Positions 1-10,480 of a DNA stretch of 64,000 bases are shown one piece after another. This DNA is from Nicotiana tabacum (taxonomy: Eukaryota; Streptophyta; Magnoliopsida; Solanales; Solanaceae): the NCBI RefSeq assembly GCF_000715075.1, contig NC_134100.1, positions 26,094,609 through 26,158,608 on the forward strand, written 5' to 3'. Position 1 is the stretch's first letter. Each line of letters opens with the position of its first letter. Both the position numbers and the translations under genes were made by a program. Below the pieces are notes generated by a model. That model was not told where the DNA came from, did no database searches, and saw only the letters and a program-made list of their open reading frames with translations.

Positions 1-70
1 GGGCGAATACCGATAAGAAATTCAGCAAAGGGATTGGGATGATCACATCGCTTTCCACCATCCAAAGCGA

Positions 71-862
71 ATGAATGACATCCCCAACATATTCGTTCAG
101 CCTAAGAATGCCAAAAGATGGGTTGCCCTATTTGATAATCTGACCAAGGAACAGGTTCAATGGATGTTCGAGTGGTTTTCGACAGAGGAGTTCATCGCCC
201 GGCCCAGAGATACACCTTTCCTAATACTAATTGGTCTAAGGGGGACATACCCTTACGTCCCTCTTCGAGTTATGAGGCAAGCTGGTAGGAAGCAAGTTAT
301 ACCCAGGGTCGACAAGATAAGCCATTTTAGAGCTGACTTCCAAAATGATGATAGTCCCTACAAGTGCCAAGCCAAGTATATGTGGCACTGCAAGATCGTA
401 ACGGGGAAAGACACCATTGAGCCAGACATATATCATGTCGGTTGTACTCCTTCGGGTTGGCTGGAAGACAATCATGATGGTTTGGGCCAGCCAGGGTTCA
501 TTCGAGGTCACAGAATTATAGATGAAAATGCCGAGACACAAGTTAAGTACAATCAGCTGTGCAAAAGGATCCGTGAGTGCGAGAGCGAACACCGTGAGAT
601 ACAAGAGTCCAACCAGAAGCTGATTGAGGAATGGAAGGACATGGCTGTCAGCGCCAACAAAAGGCTAGGATACTTGGAGCGAGGCATAGTAGAATTGGAA
701 AGAAAATTTCTCAAAAGGGTTGAAGATTGTCAAGAGGCTGAAGGGACCGAAGGCGGACATCTAGACAGAGCATACCTATTGCTGGGATTTTGCGAGTTGG
801 GGAAGTTGTTCGACGGAGCCAAGGATGCCGAATCTGGGGAAGGTCCTTCTGGGACCAAGTAG
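71..862 (+). CDS. Ogre ORF1 protein, partial (DUF7745-like, coiled coil)
   Basis: This is a 263-residue open frame upstream of gag. The frame is open back to base 17 and meets TAA at 14-16, so the start at 71 is only the first Met and the real gene probably extends beyond the left edge. The N-terminal half has a W-x5-DNLT-x5-W segment and a GLRG-x-YPYVPL-x-VMRQ segment, which resemble the DUF7745-type proteins common in Solanaceae and legume transposons. Residues about 165-225 are rich in E, K, R and L with a heptad-like pattern, consistent with a coiled coil. Ogre elements carry an ORF of unknown function in exactly this place. I infer a retrotransposon accessory protein, not a host gene. 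No catalytic motif is visible. Confidence 0.65.
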   Translation: MNDIPNIFVQPKNAKRWVALFDNLTKEQVQWMFEWFSTEEFIARPRDTPFLILIGLRGTYPYVPLRVMRQAGRKQVIPRVDKISHFRADFQNDDSPYKCQAKYMWHCKIVTGKDTIEPDIYHVGCTPSGWLEDNHDGLGQPGFIRGHRIIDENAETQVKYNQLCKRIRECESEHREIQESNQKLIEEWKDMAVSANKRLGYLERGIVELERKFLKRVEDCQEAEGTEGGHLDRAYLLLGFCELGKLFDGAKDAESGEGPSGTK

Positions 863-1264
863 ATAGGAGATTATCTTTTTCGCTTTATAAATGTAATAAG
901 GCCAATGGCCATTAGTGACTTTTATTTCTTGTTTATTTAGTGTCGTTTTGGAATTCGTCTATTTCTATCATTAAAATAAGGCATTTAACATTCTAAGTTC
1001 TCCAAACCACTTTGTCGCTAGGCCTACCTAGGGCACAAAAAGGTTCCCAAATTAGGACACGCTTTACATTCCCGCACTATGTGTTTAAATATTGCAATAC
1101 TTTTTATAATTCTCACTGACTAGATTACCTTTGTTTTTTTATTATTATTCAACTCCCTAAAGGTTAGTTCATGCACTCTGGCATCATCATCTTATTTCAC
1201 AAGATCCAAGGGCCCTCCACCCACTCCCCCTCTTAGTTCTATCAAAGGCAAGAAAAAAGGCAAA
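863..1264 (+). other. Spacer between ORF1 and gag of element A
   Basis: About 400 bases with no open frame. It is AT-rich in places and has the stop-dense look of an untranslated region. No promoter or RNA gene is recognised. Its position between ORF1 and gag matches the inter-ORF region of Ogre elements. Confidence 0.5.
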
Positions 1265-2872
1265 ATGAAAGGTTTAAGCAATATCAGGAAGGAGAACACG
1301 ACCGAACGGGTAGAGGCCACTGATAGCCAGGGTATTCGGGTTCCAAACAAGAATGTGTCGCAGCTTGAACAGATATTGTTGAAGTTCCAGAAAGAGCTCG
1401 ATTAGGTTCGAAACCTGGCAAGCCTATCATTTTCCCTCAGCACCACAAATGTCAACTTCCCCAACACTCAAAACCCTACACCTCCTCAAAATATCCCAAA
1501 ACAACAAAATCATCCCGCTCCTCACCATCACGCCGCTCCACCAAATAACCTATGTAACACCTACCATACCCCAAACAACACTCCACTACTCATTCCAGAA
1601 CCTCAGAACTCCACAAACGACCATTTCCACACCTATACACCAGGCCACCATAACACTCCCATCTACGTGGAGACCATGCCACACTCCACCTAACCTATCT
1701 CATGCACACTTGAGTCTGATGAAAAGAATCTGCTTATTAGGAACTTGGCCGAGGAACTTAAGAAATTGACTAGCCGGATTTAGGGCATTGAGGGAAGCAA
1801 AGGAATCGAAGGGCTGGACTATGAGGATCTTTACATACAACCTGATGTCAAACTTCCCGCGGGATACAAACCTCCTAAGTTCAAAATGTTTAATGGTACA
1901 GGTGATCTAAAGGTCCATCTGAGGACATATTGCGACAAGCTGGTTGGAGTAGGGAAGGATGAAAGGATCCGCATGAAGCTGTTCATGAGGAGTTTGAAGG
2001 GAGATGCATTATCTTGGTACATCAGCCAAGATCCCATGAAGTGGTCAAACTGGGTAGGCATGTCGTTTGACTTTATGGATAGATTAAGGTTTAATACAGA
2101 GAACGCACCAGACGTGTTCTATATTCAGAATTTGAAGAAAAAGCCCACGGAGACATTTCGCGAGTATGCTACTCGCTGGAGGTCCAAAGCTGCTAAGGAC
2201 AGACCCACCTTAGAAGAGGAGCAAATGAACAAGTTCTTTGTCCGGGCTCAGGACCCACAGTACTATGAACGACTGATGAAGATTAAGAACCACAAGTTCT
2301 CCGACATTATCAAATTGGGTGAAAGAATTGAAGAATGTATCAAAAGTGGTATGGTTACAAACTTCGAGGCCTTGCAAGCTACAAATAAGACTTTACAGTC
2401 CGGTGGTGTGTCCAAGAAAAGAGACGTAGGGGCTATGATGGTTGCACAAAGGACCAAATCTCCTCTCAAATACCAAACTCACCCAACACCTCCACTCACA
2501 TACTAGTCAACCCAAATTACCAAGCACTCTCACCCTCGTACCAAGCTCCGCTACCAACTTATCAGTCATCTCCACCTCCTACATATCAACCTACCTCACC
2601 CAGATATTTCCTACCCGCTCATGTCTACCAAACCTATAATGCTCAACTATCCCACTATCAACCACCCCCTGCACGCCAAAATTTCCCTAGAGCTTGAACT
2701 AATTTTGATCGCAGATTTCCAAAACAATATACAGCCATCACTGAACCCATTGACCAGCTGTATGAGAGACTCAAAGCCACTGGTTATGTCACCCCCATCC
2801 CTGCTGCAACCCTTGAGAATCCTTCTCAGTAGGTTAACCCAAATAAGTCCTGTGCATACCACTCCGGCATGA
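1265..2872 (+). pseudogene. Element A gag (capsid/nucleocapsid N-terminal part), broken
   Basis: The ATG at 1265 opens the frame used by the well-conserved capsid block at 1886-2506. That block has a FNGTGD start, a VHLRTYC stretch, a GDALSWY motif and a TFREYATRWR motif, typical of the Retrotrans_gag family (PF03732). The first 150 codons are P/N/Q-rich. Stops interrupt the frame at about 1403 (TAG where glutamine is expected) and 1781. After 2506 a frameshift moves the downstream zinc-knuckle part to another frame. The product would form the virus-like particle that packages element RNA. This copy cannot encode a full Gag. Confidence 0.82.
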
Positions 2873-4749
2873 AGAGGCACCCCATCGATGAATGTCCTTC
2901 CTTGAAAGACAAGATACATTCCTTGATTGATAATAAGATCATTATGGCAAAGGAGCCCGCTCCAAATGTCCGTAACAACCCTTTGATAGACCACAAGGGT
3001 GTAGGTATCCACATGATTAAAATAGAAGATGACTGGGATCCCGAGGGATCAATCGGATTGATCGCAGAAGGTGATGACCCAAAGAAACCAACAATTACCC
3101 TCAATCCAATCATAATCCAGATTCAACCGTCTGAGGATGCTGAGGTGAATATGTCTGTACCACTTGAGTTTGAAGCAGCGCCATCCACGAAGACACCAAC
3201 ACCAATTGAGGTTGAGTTCGTGTCTCCGGCAAATGCACCCGCACCATTTGAGGTTGCAGTCTTGCCGCCCAAGGCACATGGTCCACTCGAAGTGAGGATA
3301 GCCACGCCGATCCCAGTGGCAATGTCAACCATGACACCATTCCATACAAATGTTGTACCCTGGGACTAAATAGCCGAGGCAAGAAGGAAAGACAAGGTCA
3401 GGTTCGAAGAAACTGTCGCTGCACAGGGTATGACAAGAACTGGTAGAGTTTATACCCTTGAACACCTAGTTGAATCAAGCAAGCAGGCTTCCAATCGGCC
3501 TCCCCTCATTGAGATAGGTCCAGACGACCTTTGGAGGAAGATACAGGCTAGGGAATATTCGGTCATCGACCAGTTAAACAAGATGCCAGCACAAATGTCC
3601 ATCCCCTCTTTGCTGCAAAATTCTGAGGCGCACAAGAATGCTCTACTAAAAGTGCTAAGTGAAGCATACGTGCCAAGTAACATCACTGGTGGGGAAATGG
3701 ATAACATGGTAGGACAAGTGCTGGAGAGCCATAAGATCACCTTTCATGAGGACGAGCTTCCACCTGAAGGGTTGGGGCACAACAAAGCACTACATATCAC
3801 CGTACAATGTGAGGATTATTTCATCACTAGAATCCTGATCGATAGAGGTTCCAATCTTAACATTTGTCTGCTTGTAACACTCAAGAAGCTAGGTAAAGGG
3901 CTACATGAGATAAAAGATGGAGCAATCAATGTGAAAGCCTTCGATGGTTCTCATAGGTCCCCCATTGGCGAGATTATTCTATACTTGTAGATGGGACCAA
4001 TATGGTTCGAGGTTGATTTTCAGGTGATAGATGTGCCAGCGTCTTACAACTTGCTGTTGGGACGGCCGTGGATTCATGCGGCCGGGGCTATAGCATCTAT
4101 GCTACATCAGCCAGTAAAGTTCGAATGGAATCACCAGGAAGTGATCATTCACAGTGATGGTAGCAACCATATATACAATCACCAGACTATTCCGGCTATC
4201 GAAGGAAAAAGGAAGCTGGGTGGAGAAACTTACCACCACATTGAGTGGGTCAATGCTATTGACAAAGACAAATGGTTGGATCACAAAATTGAAAGTATGC
4301 TAAGATGGAATGAGGCCTAACCTGGCAAGGGGCTCGACAAGAACCTCCAGGGAATCTCGAAACCCATAAAACTCAAGAAACATGACACCACTTTCGGTTT
4401 GGGATATGAATACACCTGGGAAGAATTCAATAACTGGTCGCCATCATGGCACGGTTCTTACTATCCACTGGAGCAGCCAATACCACCTCTGGAGCAGACC
4501 TTCCAACATGCCAATATTATTTATGGGTCAGATGAAGAAGAAGCACTTGCGGCAATGAAGAACTTGTTTCTAGAGGACAATGATATGGACTGTTGTATTA
4601 TTCTCAAGGAGGAGGGGGAGGAAGTCCCTTCCATACAGGCTATGAGCAGAGGTGCACATCTCAATAATTGGATCATCAGGACAACCAAAGCCCGCGAGCT
4701 TCGGGGTAGCAAGGCTAAAACAAGCATTACTCACTATTTTATTTACTAA
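2833..4749 (+). pseudogene. Element A zinc knuckle, aspartic protease and G-patch region, broken
   Basis: One frame carries a C-X2-H-X5-H-X4-C knuckle variant at about 2851-2895, a retropepsin-like block and a G-patch remnant. The expected D-x-G active site reads D-R-G followed by SN, and the second conserved protease block is NLLLGRPWIHAAG. Downstream, PGKGLDKNLQGI is the glycine-rich core of a G-patch. In-frame stops occur at 3367-3369, 3988-3990 and 4318-4320 without frameshift. The 3' end of this block (after about 4705) probably reads into the intron that separates protease from RT in Ogre elements. In the intact family the protease cleaves the polyprotein and the G-patch may bind RNA. 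Confidence 0.78.
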
Positions 4750-5140
4750 ATAATTTTCTTTTCGCATTTTTAATTCCCGCAATAAGATCTTCAATGTTCA
4801 TAATAGTTATTCCATTTATCAAAAGCATTTTCGATTTTTCTTATGAATTACTCCCTCCGTTTCAATTTATGTGAACCCATTTGACTGGGCACAAAGTTTA
4901 AGAAAAGAGAGAAGACTTTTGATCTTGTGGTGTAAAATGAGGCACATATATTTTGTGTGGCTATAAATCATTGTGTAAAGGTAAATTGTTTCCAAATAAG
5001 GAAAGGGGTCATTCTTTTTGGCACGACTAAAAAGGAAATAGGTTCACATAAATTGAAACGGAGGGAGTAATATTTATTACTATCATTTTCTCTCCTTACT
5101 TTACCAATACATCATTACTATTACTTATCTTGATGAACCA
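4750..5140 (+). other. Intron-like non-coding gap between protease and RT of element A
   Basis: This AT/pyrimidine-rich gap corresponds to the intron that Ogre elements use to join gag-pro to pol. A GT donor candidate is at 4706 (GTAGCAAG), just before the open frame turns non-homologous to the other copy. Between the MITE end (5067) and 5159 there is no AG dinucleotide, so the acceptor seems lost. The gap is interrupted by a 217-bp MITE. Confidence 0.55.
4851..5067. mobile_element. Stowaway-type MITE with perfect TIRs and TA target duplication
   Basis: The left end CTCCCTCCGTTTCAATTTAT and its continuation match the inverted right end over 27 bp with no mismatch. Both ends are flanked by TA (4849-4850 and 5068-5069). 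CTCCCTCCGT termini, TA duplication, 217-bp length and no coding capacity define the Stowaway (Tc1/mariner-derived) class. Perfect TIRs suggest an insertion younger than the host element's decay. It lies in the intron-like gap of element A. Confidence 0.95.
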
Positions 5141-7336
5141 ATGACTGTGACATGCAATGAGACAACGCAACAAACTGACATTGATTCAGAGGAAGATGAC
5201 ATACCTGACAAGATTGTCAAAGAAGTTGAGAACTTTGAGAACAGACCTAAGTCCAACCTAGACAAGACCGAGATTGTCAACTTGGGAGATGTAGAAATCC
5301 TCAAGGAAACACGAATCAGTGTTCACCTATCACCATCAGAGAAGAAAGAATACACAAAATTTCTAAAGGAGTATGAGGACATATTCGCCTGGTCATATGA
5401 TGACATGACAGGTCTGAGTACGTCTATTGTGGCTCACAAACTGCCAACTGATCCAATGTGTCCACCGGTAAAGTAAAAGCTCAGAAAGTTCAATCCGGAT
5501 ATGAGTTTGAAAATCAAGGAAGAAGTTACCAAGCAGGTCAAAGCTAAGGTTCTTAGGGTAGTAGCTACCCGACATGGTTAGCCAAAATTGTGCCAGTACC
5601 AAAGAAGGATGGGAAGGTCAGAGTCAGTGTCGACTACCGGGATATCAATTGGGCCAATTCGAAAGATGACTTCCCTTTGCCAAATATACATATACTGATT
5701 GACAATTGTGCCAAGCATGAGTTACAGTCGTTCACAAATTGCTTCGCTGGTTATCATCAAATCTGGATGGATGAGGAAGACGCTGACAAAACAGCTTTCA
5801 TTACGCTGTGGGGAATGTACTGCTACAAGATGATGCCATTCGGCTTGAAGAACGCAGGAGCGACCTACATGAGGGCCATGACTACCATTTTGCATGATAT
5901 GATACACAAGGAGATAGAGGTATATGTGAACGATGTTATTATCAAATCCAAGAAGGCCACTGACCACATGAAAGATCTGAGAAAGTTCTTCAATAGACTG
6001 CGGAGATATAACCTGAAACTAAACCCCGCAAAGTGCGCATTTGGGGTTCATGCTGGGAAACTACTCGGGTTTATTGTGAGTCGCCGAGGAATAGAACTGG
6101 ATCCATCGAAAGTCAAAGCTATTCAGGAACTGCCACTGCCAAAGAACAAGAAGTATGTGATGAGTTTCTTGGGAAGGCTTAACTACATCAGCGAATTCAT
6201 AACATAGTCTACAGTTATCTATGAGCCAATCTTTAAGATGTTGATGAAGGACGCCACAACCAAATGGACAGATAACTGCCAAAAGGCCTTCGACAAAATC
6301 AAAGAGTATCTATCAACAACACCAGTATTAGTCCCGCCCGAGCCAAGTAGACCCTTACTACTCTACCTTGCAGTGTTGGATGGAGTTTTCAGTTGTGTTC
6401 TGGGGCAACATGATGAAACGGGGAGGAAGGAGCAAGCCATCTATTATCTCAGTAAGAAGTTCACCCAGTACGAGGCCCGATATTCTCTATTGGAACGCAC
6501 ATGTTGTGCTTTGACTTGGGTAGCTCAAAAGCTGAGACATTACTTCTGTGCCTATACGACATATCTCATATCGAGAATGGATCCTTTGAAGTACATCTTT
6601 CAAAATCCCATGCCATTAGCAAGCTAGCCAAGCGGCAAATCCTGTTGAGTGAGTTCGACATTGTTTACATAACTCAAAAAGCAGTCAAAGGACAGGAACT
6701 GGTAGACCACCTTACTAAAACCCCGTGGACGGAGGATACAAACCCCTAAAAATGTATTTTCCTGATGAAGAGGTATCATTAATAGGAGAAGACATTGCAG
6801 AATCCTATGACGGTTGAAGAATGTTTTTCGATGGAGCGGCAAACTTCAAAGGAGTTGGCATAGGAGCAGTCCTAATATAAAAAATCGGTCAGCATTATTC
6901 GGTGTCTGCCAAACTCAGGTTCCTCTGCACCAACAATATGACAGAATATGAAGCCTGCATCTTAGCGCTCAAAATGGCCATTGACATAAACGTTCAACAG
7001 TTGCTAGTGATTGGAGATTCAGACTTACTTATACATCAGGTACGAGGAAAATGGACAACCAAGAACTCCAAGATACTTATGTATTTGCATCATGTACAGG
7101 AATTAAGAAAGATGTTCACCTAGATGGAATTCCAGCATGTTCCCAGAATCCAGAATGAGTTCGTCGATGCATTAGCTACCCTATCATCTATGATACAACA
7201 TCCAGACAAAAATTTCATCGATCCCATTCCGGTGAAAATCCATAATCGGCCATCTTACTCTGCCCATGTTGAAGAAGAAGCAGACAGAAAGTCTTGGTTT
7301 CATGATATCAAGGAATATTTGGCAAAAGGAGAGTAA
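5141..7336 (+). pseudogene. Element A pol: RT, RNase H and second (archaeal-type) RNase H, broken
   Basis: The first part (5141-5476) is the acidic pre-RT linker ending in the DIFAWSYDDM and LPTDP motifs. RT spans about 5480-6207 with VDYRDIN and MPFGLKNAGATYMRAM. The catalytic motif reads YVND (AAC at 5929-5931) instead of YVDD, which should kill polymerase activity. A normal RNase H with YYLSKKFTQYEARYS follows (6238-6627). The second RNase H (6815-7200) keeps FDGAAN, MTEYEAC, GDSDLL and FVDALA, the four acidic sites of archaeal-type RNase H. Frameshifts lie near 5560 and 6620, and stops at 6205, 6748, 6816, 6879 and 7121. Double RNase H is diagnostic of the Tat/Ogre lineage. Confidence 0.85.
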
Positions 7337-7362
7337 CCGGAGCTTGCTAATCCTACTTAGAA

Positions 7363-8536
7363 ATGCACACTTTGGAGGGCAATAATTTCTTTCACAACGG
7401 AGAATTCCTATATAGGAGGACTCCTGATTTGGGACTATTAAGATGTGTCGACGCAAAGGAAGCATCCAAGCTACAAGAGGAAATTCATGCTGGGACCTAC
7501 AGTCCATATATGAATGGTTTTGTCTTAGTGAAGAAGATACTCCAGGCTGGTTACTTTTGGATGACTATGGAGACAGACTGCATCCAATATGTTTGGAAAT
7601 GCCACCACTGTCAGATACATGCAGACATGATAAAGGTACCTCCGAGCGAGCTCAACACAACAAGCTCACCGTGGCCGTTCGCCGCCTGGGGAATGGATGT
7701 TATTGGACCAATCGAGCCTGCTGCTTCCAACGGACACAGGTTTATCCTAGTAGCCATAGACTATTTCACCAAATGGGTCGAACCAGTGTCTTATAAAGCA
7801 GTGACTAAGAAAGTCATGGCAGACTTTGTCCGCGACCACATTGTTTGTCGATTCAGGATTCCAGAGTCAATCATTACTGATAATGGCTCCAACCTCAACA
7901 TAGACTTGATGAAAGCTCTGTGTGAAACTTTCAAGATTAGACACAAGAATTCCACAGCCTACAGGCCTCAGATGAATGGAGTTGTGGAGGCTGCCAATAA
8001 GAATATCAAGAAGATATTGAGGAAAATGATAGAGAGGCATAACCAGTGGCACGAGAAGTTATCATTTGCTCTACTGGGGTATCGCACCACAGCCCGTACA
8101 TCAACTATGGCAACCCCCTATATGCTGGTTTACGATACAAAGGCTGTTATTCCTATTGAGGTAGAATTCCTTCCCTAAGGATTATATAGGAAGCTGAGCT
8201 CGACGATGCAGAGTGGGTAAAAAGTCATTACGAGAAACTAGCCCTTATATACGGAAAGATAATGAATGTAGTTTGGCATGGTCAACTCTACCAGAACAGA
8301 ATGTCCAGAGCCTTCAACAAAAGAGTCAAGCCAAGACAGTTCACACCGGGGCAGTTGGTGTTAAAGAAAATTTTCCGCATCAAGATGAAGACAAAGGGAA
8401 GTTCTCTCCCAACTGGCAGGGTCCATACATGGTTCATTAGGTTTTGACAGGAGGAGACCTCATACTTGCAGAAATGGATGGAGAAGTCTGGCCGAAGCCG
8501 ATTAATTTAGATGCAGTCAAGCGTTACTATGTATGA
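7363..8536 (+). pseudogene. Element A integrase, broken
   Basis: The open stretch 7363-8178 (271 residues) holds the zinc-binding head and catalytic core. The head should read H-x-H with a C-x2-C pair. The second His is replaced by Tyr (SPYMNG) while CHHC remains. The core shows GMDVIGPI (first Asp), IITDNGSN (second Asp) and VVEAANK (Glu), so the DDE triad is present. After 8178 the C-terminal part continues through frameshifts to a terminal KRYYV and TGA at 8534-8536. In intact elements integrase inserts the cDNA and makes 5-bp target duplications. Confidence 0.85.
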
Positions 8537-8667
8537 TTTTTATGCTTTCCTTATATGATGTAAATTGAAATACGCCTAATCTAATTCCCGTTTAAGAGGG
8601 GATACGTAGGCAGCCCTATGGGTTTGGTCAGAATTCAATAAAAATTTCATTTCCCCCTGCAATTGGA

Positions 8668-8797
8668 AACTGGGGCAGAATTTTGAGGAGAACCCTCAAA
8701 ATTCCGAAGTAATTTTAGCCGATCGACGTACAAGCAATAGTCAGAAGCATCAACCCATCAAACTGGGGCAGAATTTTGAGGAGGACCCTCAAAATTC
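8668..8797 (+). repeat. Two 93-bp-spaced copies of a perfect hairpin
   Basis: AACTGGGGCA is followed at once by GAATTTTGAGG, a 5-nt loop and CCTCAAAATTC. The stem is 11 bp without mismatch. Copies lie at 8678-8704 (loop AGAAC) and 8771-8797 (loop AGGAC). The spacing is 93 bp. No transposon end or terminator function is established. Confidence 0.85.
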
Positions 8798-9249
8798 CGT
8801 AGCAAGAGAAGTTGCAATGTCCTGAACCACGTCACAGTCGTCGGTTCAACTAAAATTTGTTTTTAATTATATATTTATGTCATACTTTTACAAAATCATG
8901 CATGTTTATTATTGAAACTGTTTTGTTTAGCAACGTTACCCCAATGATACAGACGGTATCACCAGATCAAAGCCGAACAAGTCAAGCAAAGCCAGCAGGG
9001 ATACGAACTAACCTTCCCCTTACGAAACTCACGATTTTTCTTTGGATGCAAGAACTAGGATTGCGAATCATTAAACATATATACGACCATGCGACAAACA
9101 TTGTTCGAAATACGACTCTCCGAACCGTTATACTTGCCAAAATTTTCCATCAGCACACACTAGTGATGTCCCGTATGTTACAATGCTCCCAGTAATCATA
9201 ATGCCGCAATCTGCTATCAGCTAAGAAAACTCTACTGTCATTTGCTATT

Positions 9250-9745
9250 TTATTTCTTGCATAAGGCTACTATTCTACCTTCCAACTTGCATAAGGCTAC
9301 TATTCTGCCTTCAGAGACGAAACACTGTCTCCCTCTGCATTCTTGCATAAGGCTACCATTCTGCCTTCCGAGACAAAACGCTGTCTTCATCTGCATTCTT
9401 ATCTCTGCATAAGGCTAACATTTTGCCTTCCGAGTTAAGCTTTGCATTATTGCGTAAGGCTACCATTCTGTCTTCCGAGACTAAACGCTGTCTCCATCTG
9501 TATTCTTATCTCTGCATAAGGCTACCATTCTGCCTTCCGAGACTAAATGCTGTCTCCCTCTGCATTCTTGCATAAGGCTACCATTCTGCCTTCCGAGGTT
9601 AAGCTATACCTCCATCTGCATTCTTGAATAAGGCTACCATTCTGCCTTCCGAGACTAAACGCTGTCTCCATCTGCATTTGCATTGCATAAGGCTACTATT
9701 CTACCTTCCGAGGCTAAACTCTACCTCCAATTTTCTTCAAAACTA
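9250..9745 (+). repeat. Minisatellite of about nine copies, unit about 50-65 bp
   Basis: The core GCATAAGGCTACCATTCTGC recurs about nine times, mostly followed by CTTCCGAGACTAAACGCTG and a CTGCATTCTT tail. Unit length varies because some copies lack the tail or carry a short ATCTCT insert. It lies in the 3' UTR of an Ogre-like element. Confidence 0.88.
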
Positions 9746-9859
9746 AGCGTTATCTCAAGCACAATTCATCTCACTTTTCTTACGGGCTAAGCTCTGCCAT
9801 TTAATTTGCAAGACTAAGATCTATCTTGTCTACATCATACTACTGCATATTTCATGGGC

Positions 9860-10125
9860 TGAAATATCACCAACTCATCCGAAGGCATCATCGTTCGGAG
9901 GTACCATCTTCATAGCCCGAGAACACCATGTCATGGCCTGATGATCTCTTTCAATCTTTTGCATATCATTATTCAAAGGCGTCATGTTTCAGATGCACCA
10001 TCCTCATAGCCCGAGAACCTCATTTCATGGCCTGCGAATCCTTTATCATACGATTCATGGCCCAGGACATCATGTTCTGAGGACGGCATCCACCATCATC
10101 CAAAGGCAACATTCATGGTCCGACG
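9860..10125 (+). repeat. Second, diverged repeat family in the 3' UTR
   Basis: The segment containing CATAGCCCGAGAAC, CATGGCCTG and an AAAGGC-ATCAT motif recurs two to three times with changes. It directly follows the shorter minisatellite and ends before the purine tract. Confidence 0.55.
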
Positions 10126-10480
10126 GGAATTCACATCATGTTTAAATTTATGCACAATATATGCTTGTATTGTTTCTAATTGCAGGTAAATCGGCGAGCA
10201 ACAGCCATCCCGGCAGGAGCAATTCCGCTCCAGTTCCCGCAACCACCTCAAACCTAACCGTTCCCGTAAACCTATCACTCACCCAGCCCTAGATATTGCG
10301 TCCGTTCTTGAAGCCGTCTTCATCGGTATACTCCGCCAATGGATCCTGAACTACATACAACCTAATTTCTGTAAAACTAGGGTGCATCCCAACCTCTTCA
10401 ACCTGTTTCGCTTGGTCAAAATTGGCCATCATTTCTTTACCCGAAAACTCTTTCATTCTTCCCAGGTAAAGAGGGGCAGT

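Larger units (their letters stand above)
8537..10480 (+). other. 3' UTR of element A with hairpins and tandem repeats
   Basis: About 1.9 kb without coding frames between integrase and LTR. It holds twin hairpins, a nine-copy minisatellite, a second family of longer repeats and a terminal purine tract (AAAGAGGGGCAG, about 10468-10479), taken as the polypurine tract that primes plus-strand DNA. Hypervariable repeat-bearing 3' UTRs are known for Tat/Ogre elements. Confidence 0.75.

Noticed and set aside
236..604. Minus-strand frame of 122 residues
   Set aside because: It is the antisense shadow of ORF1 of element A and shows no family motif.
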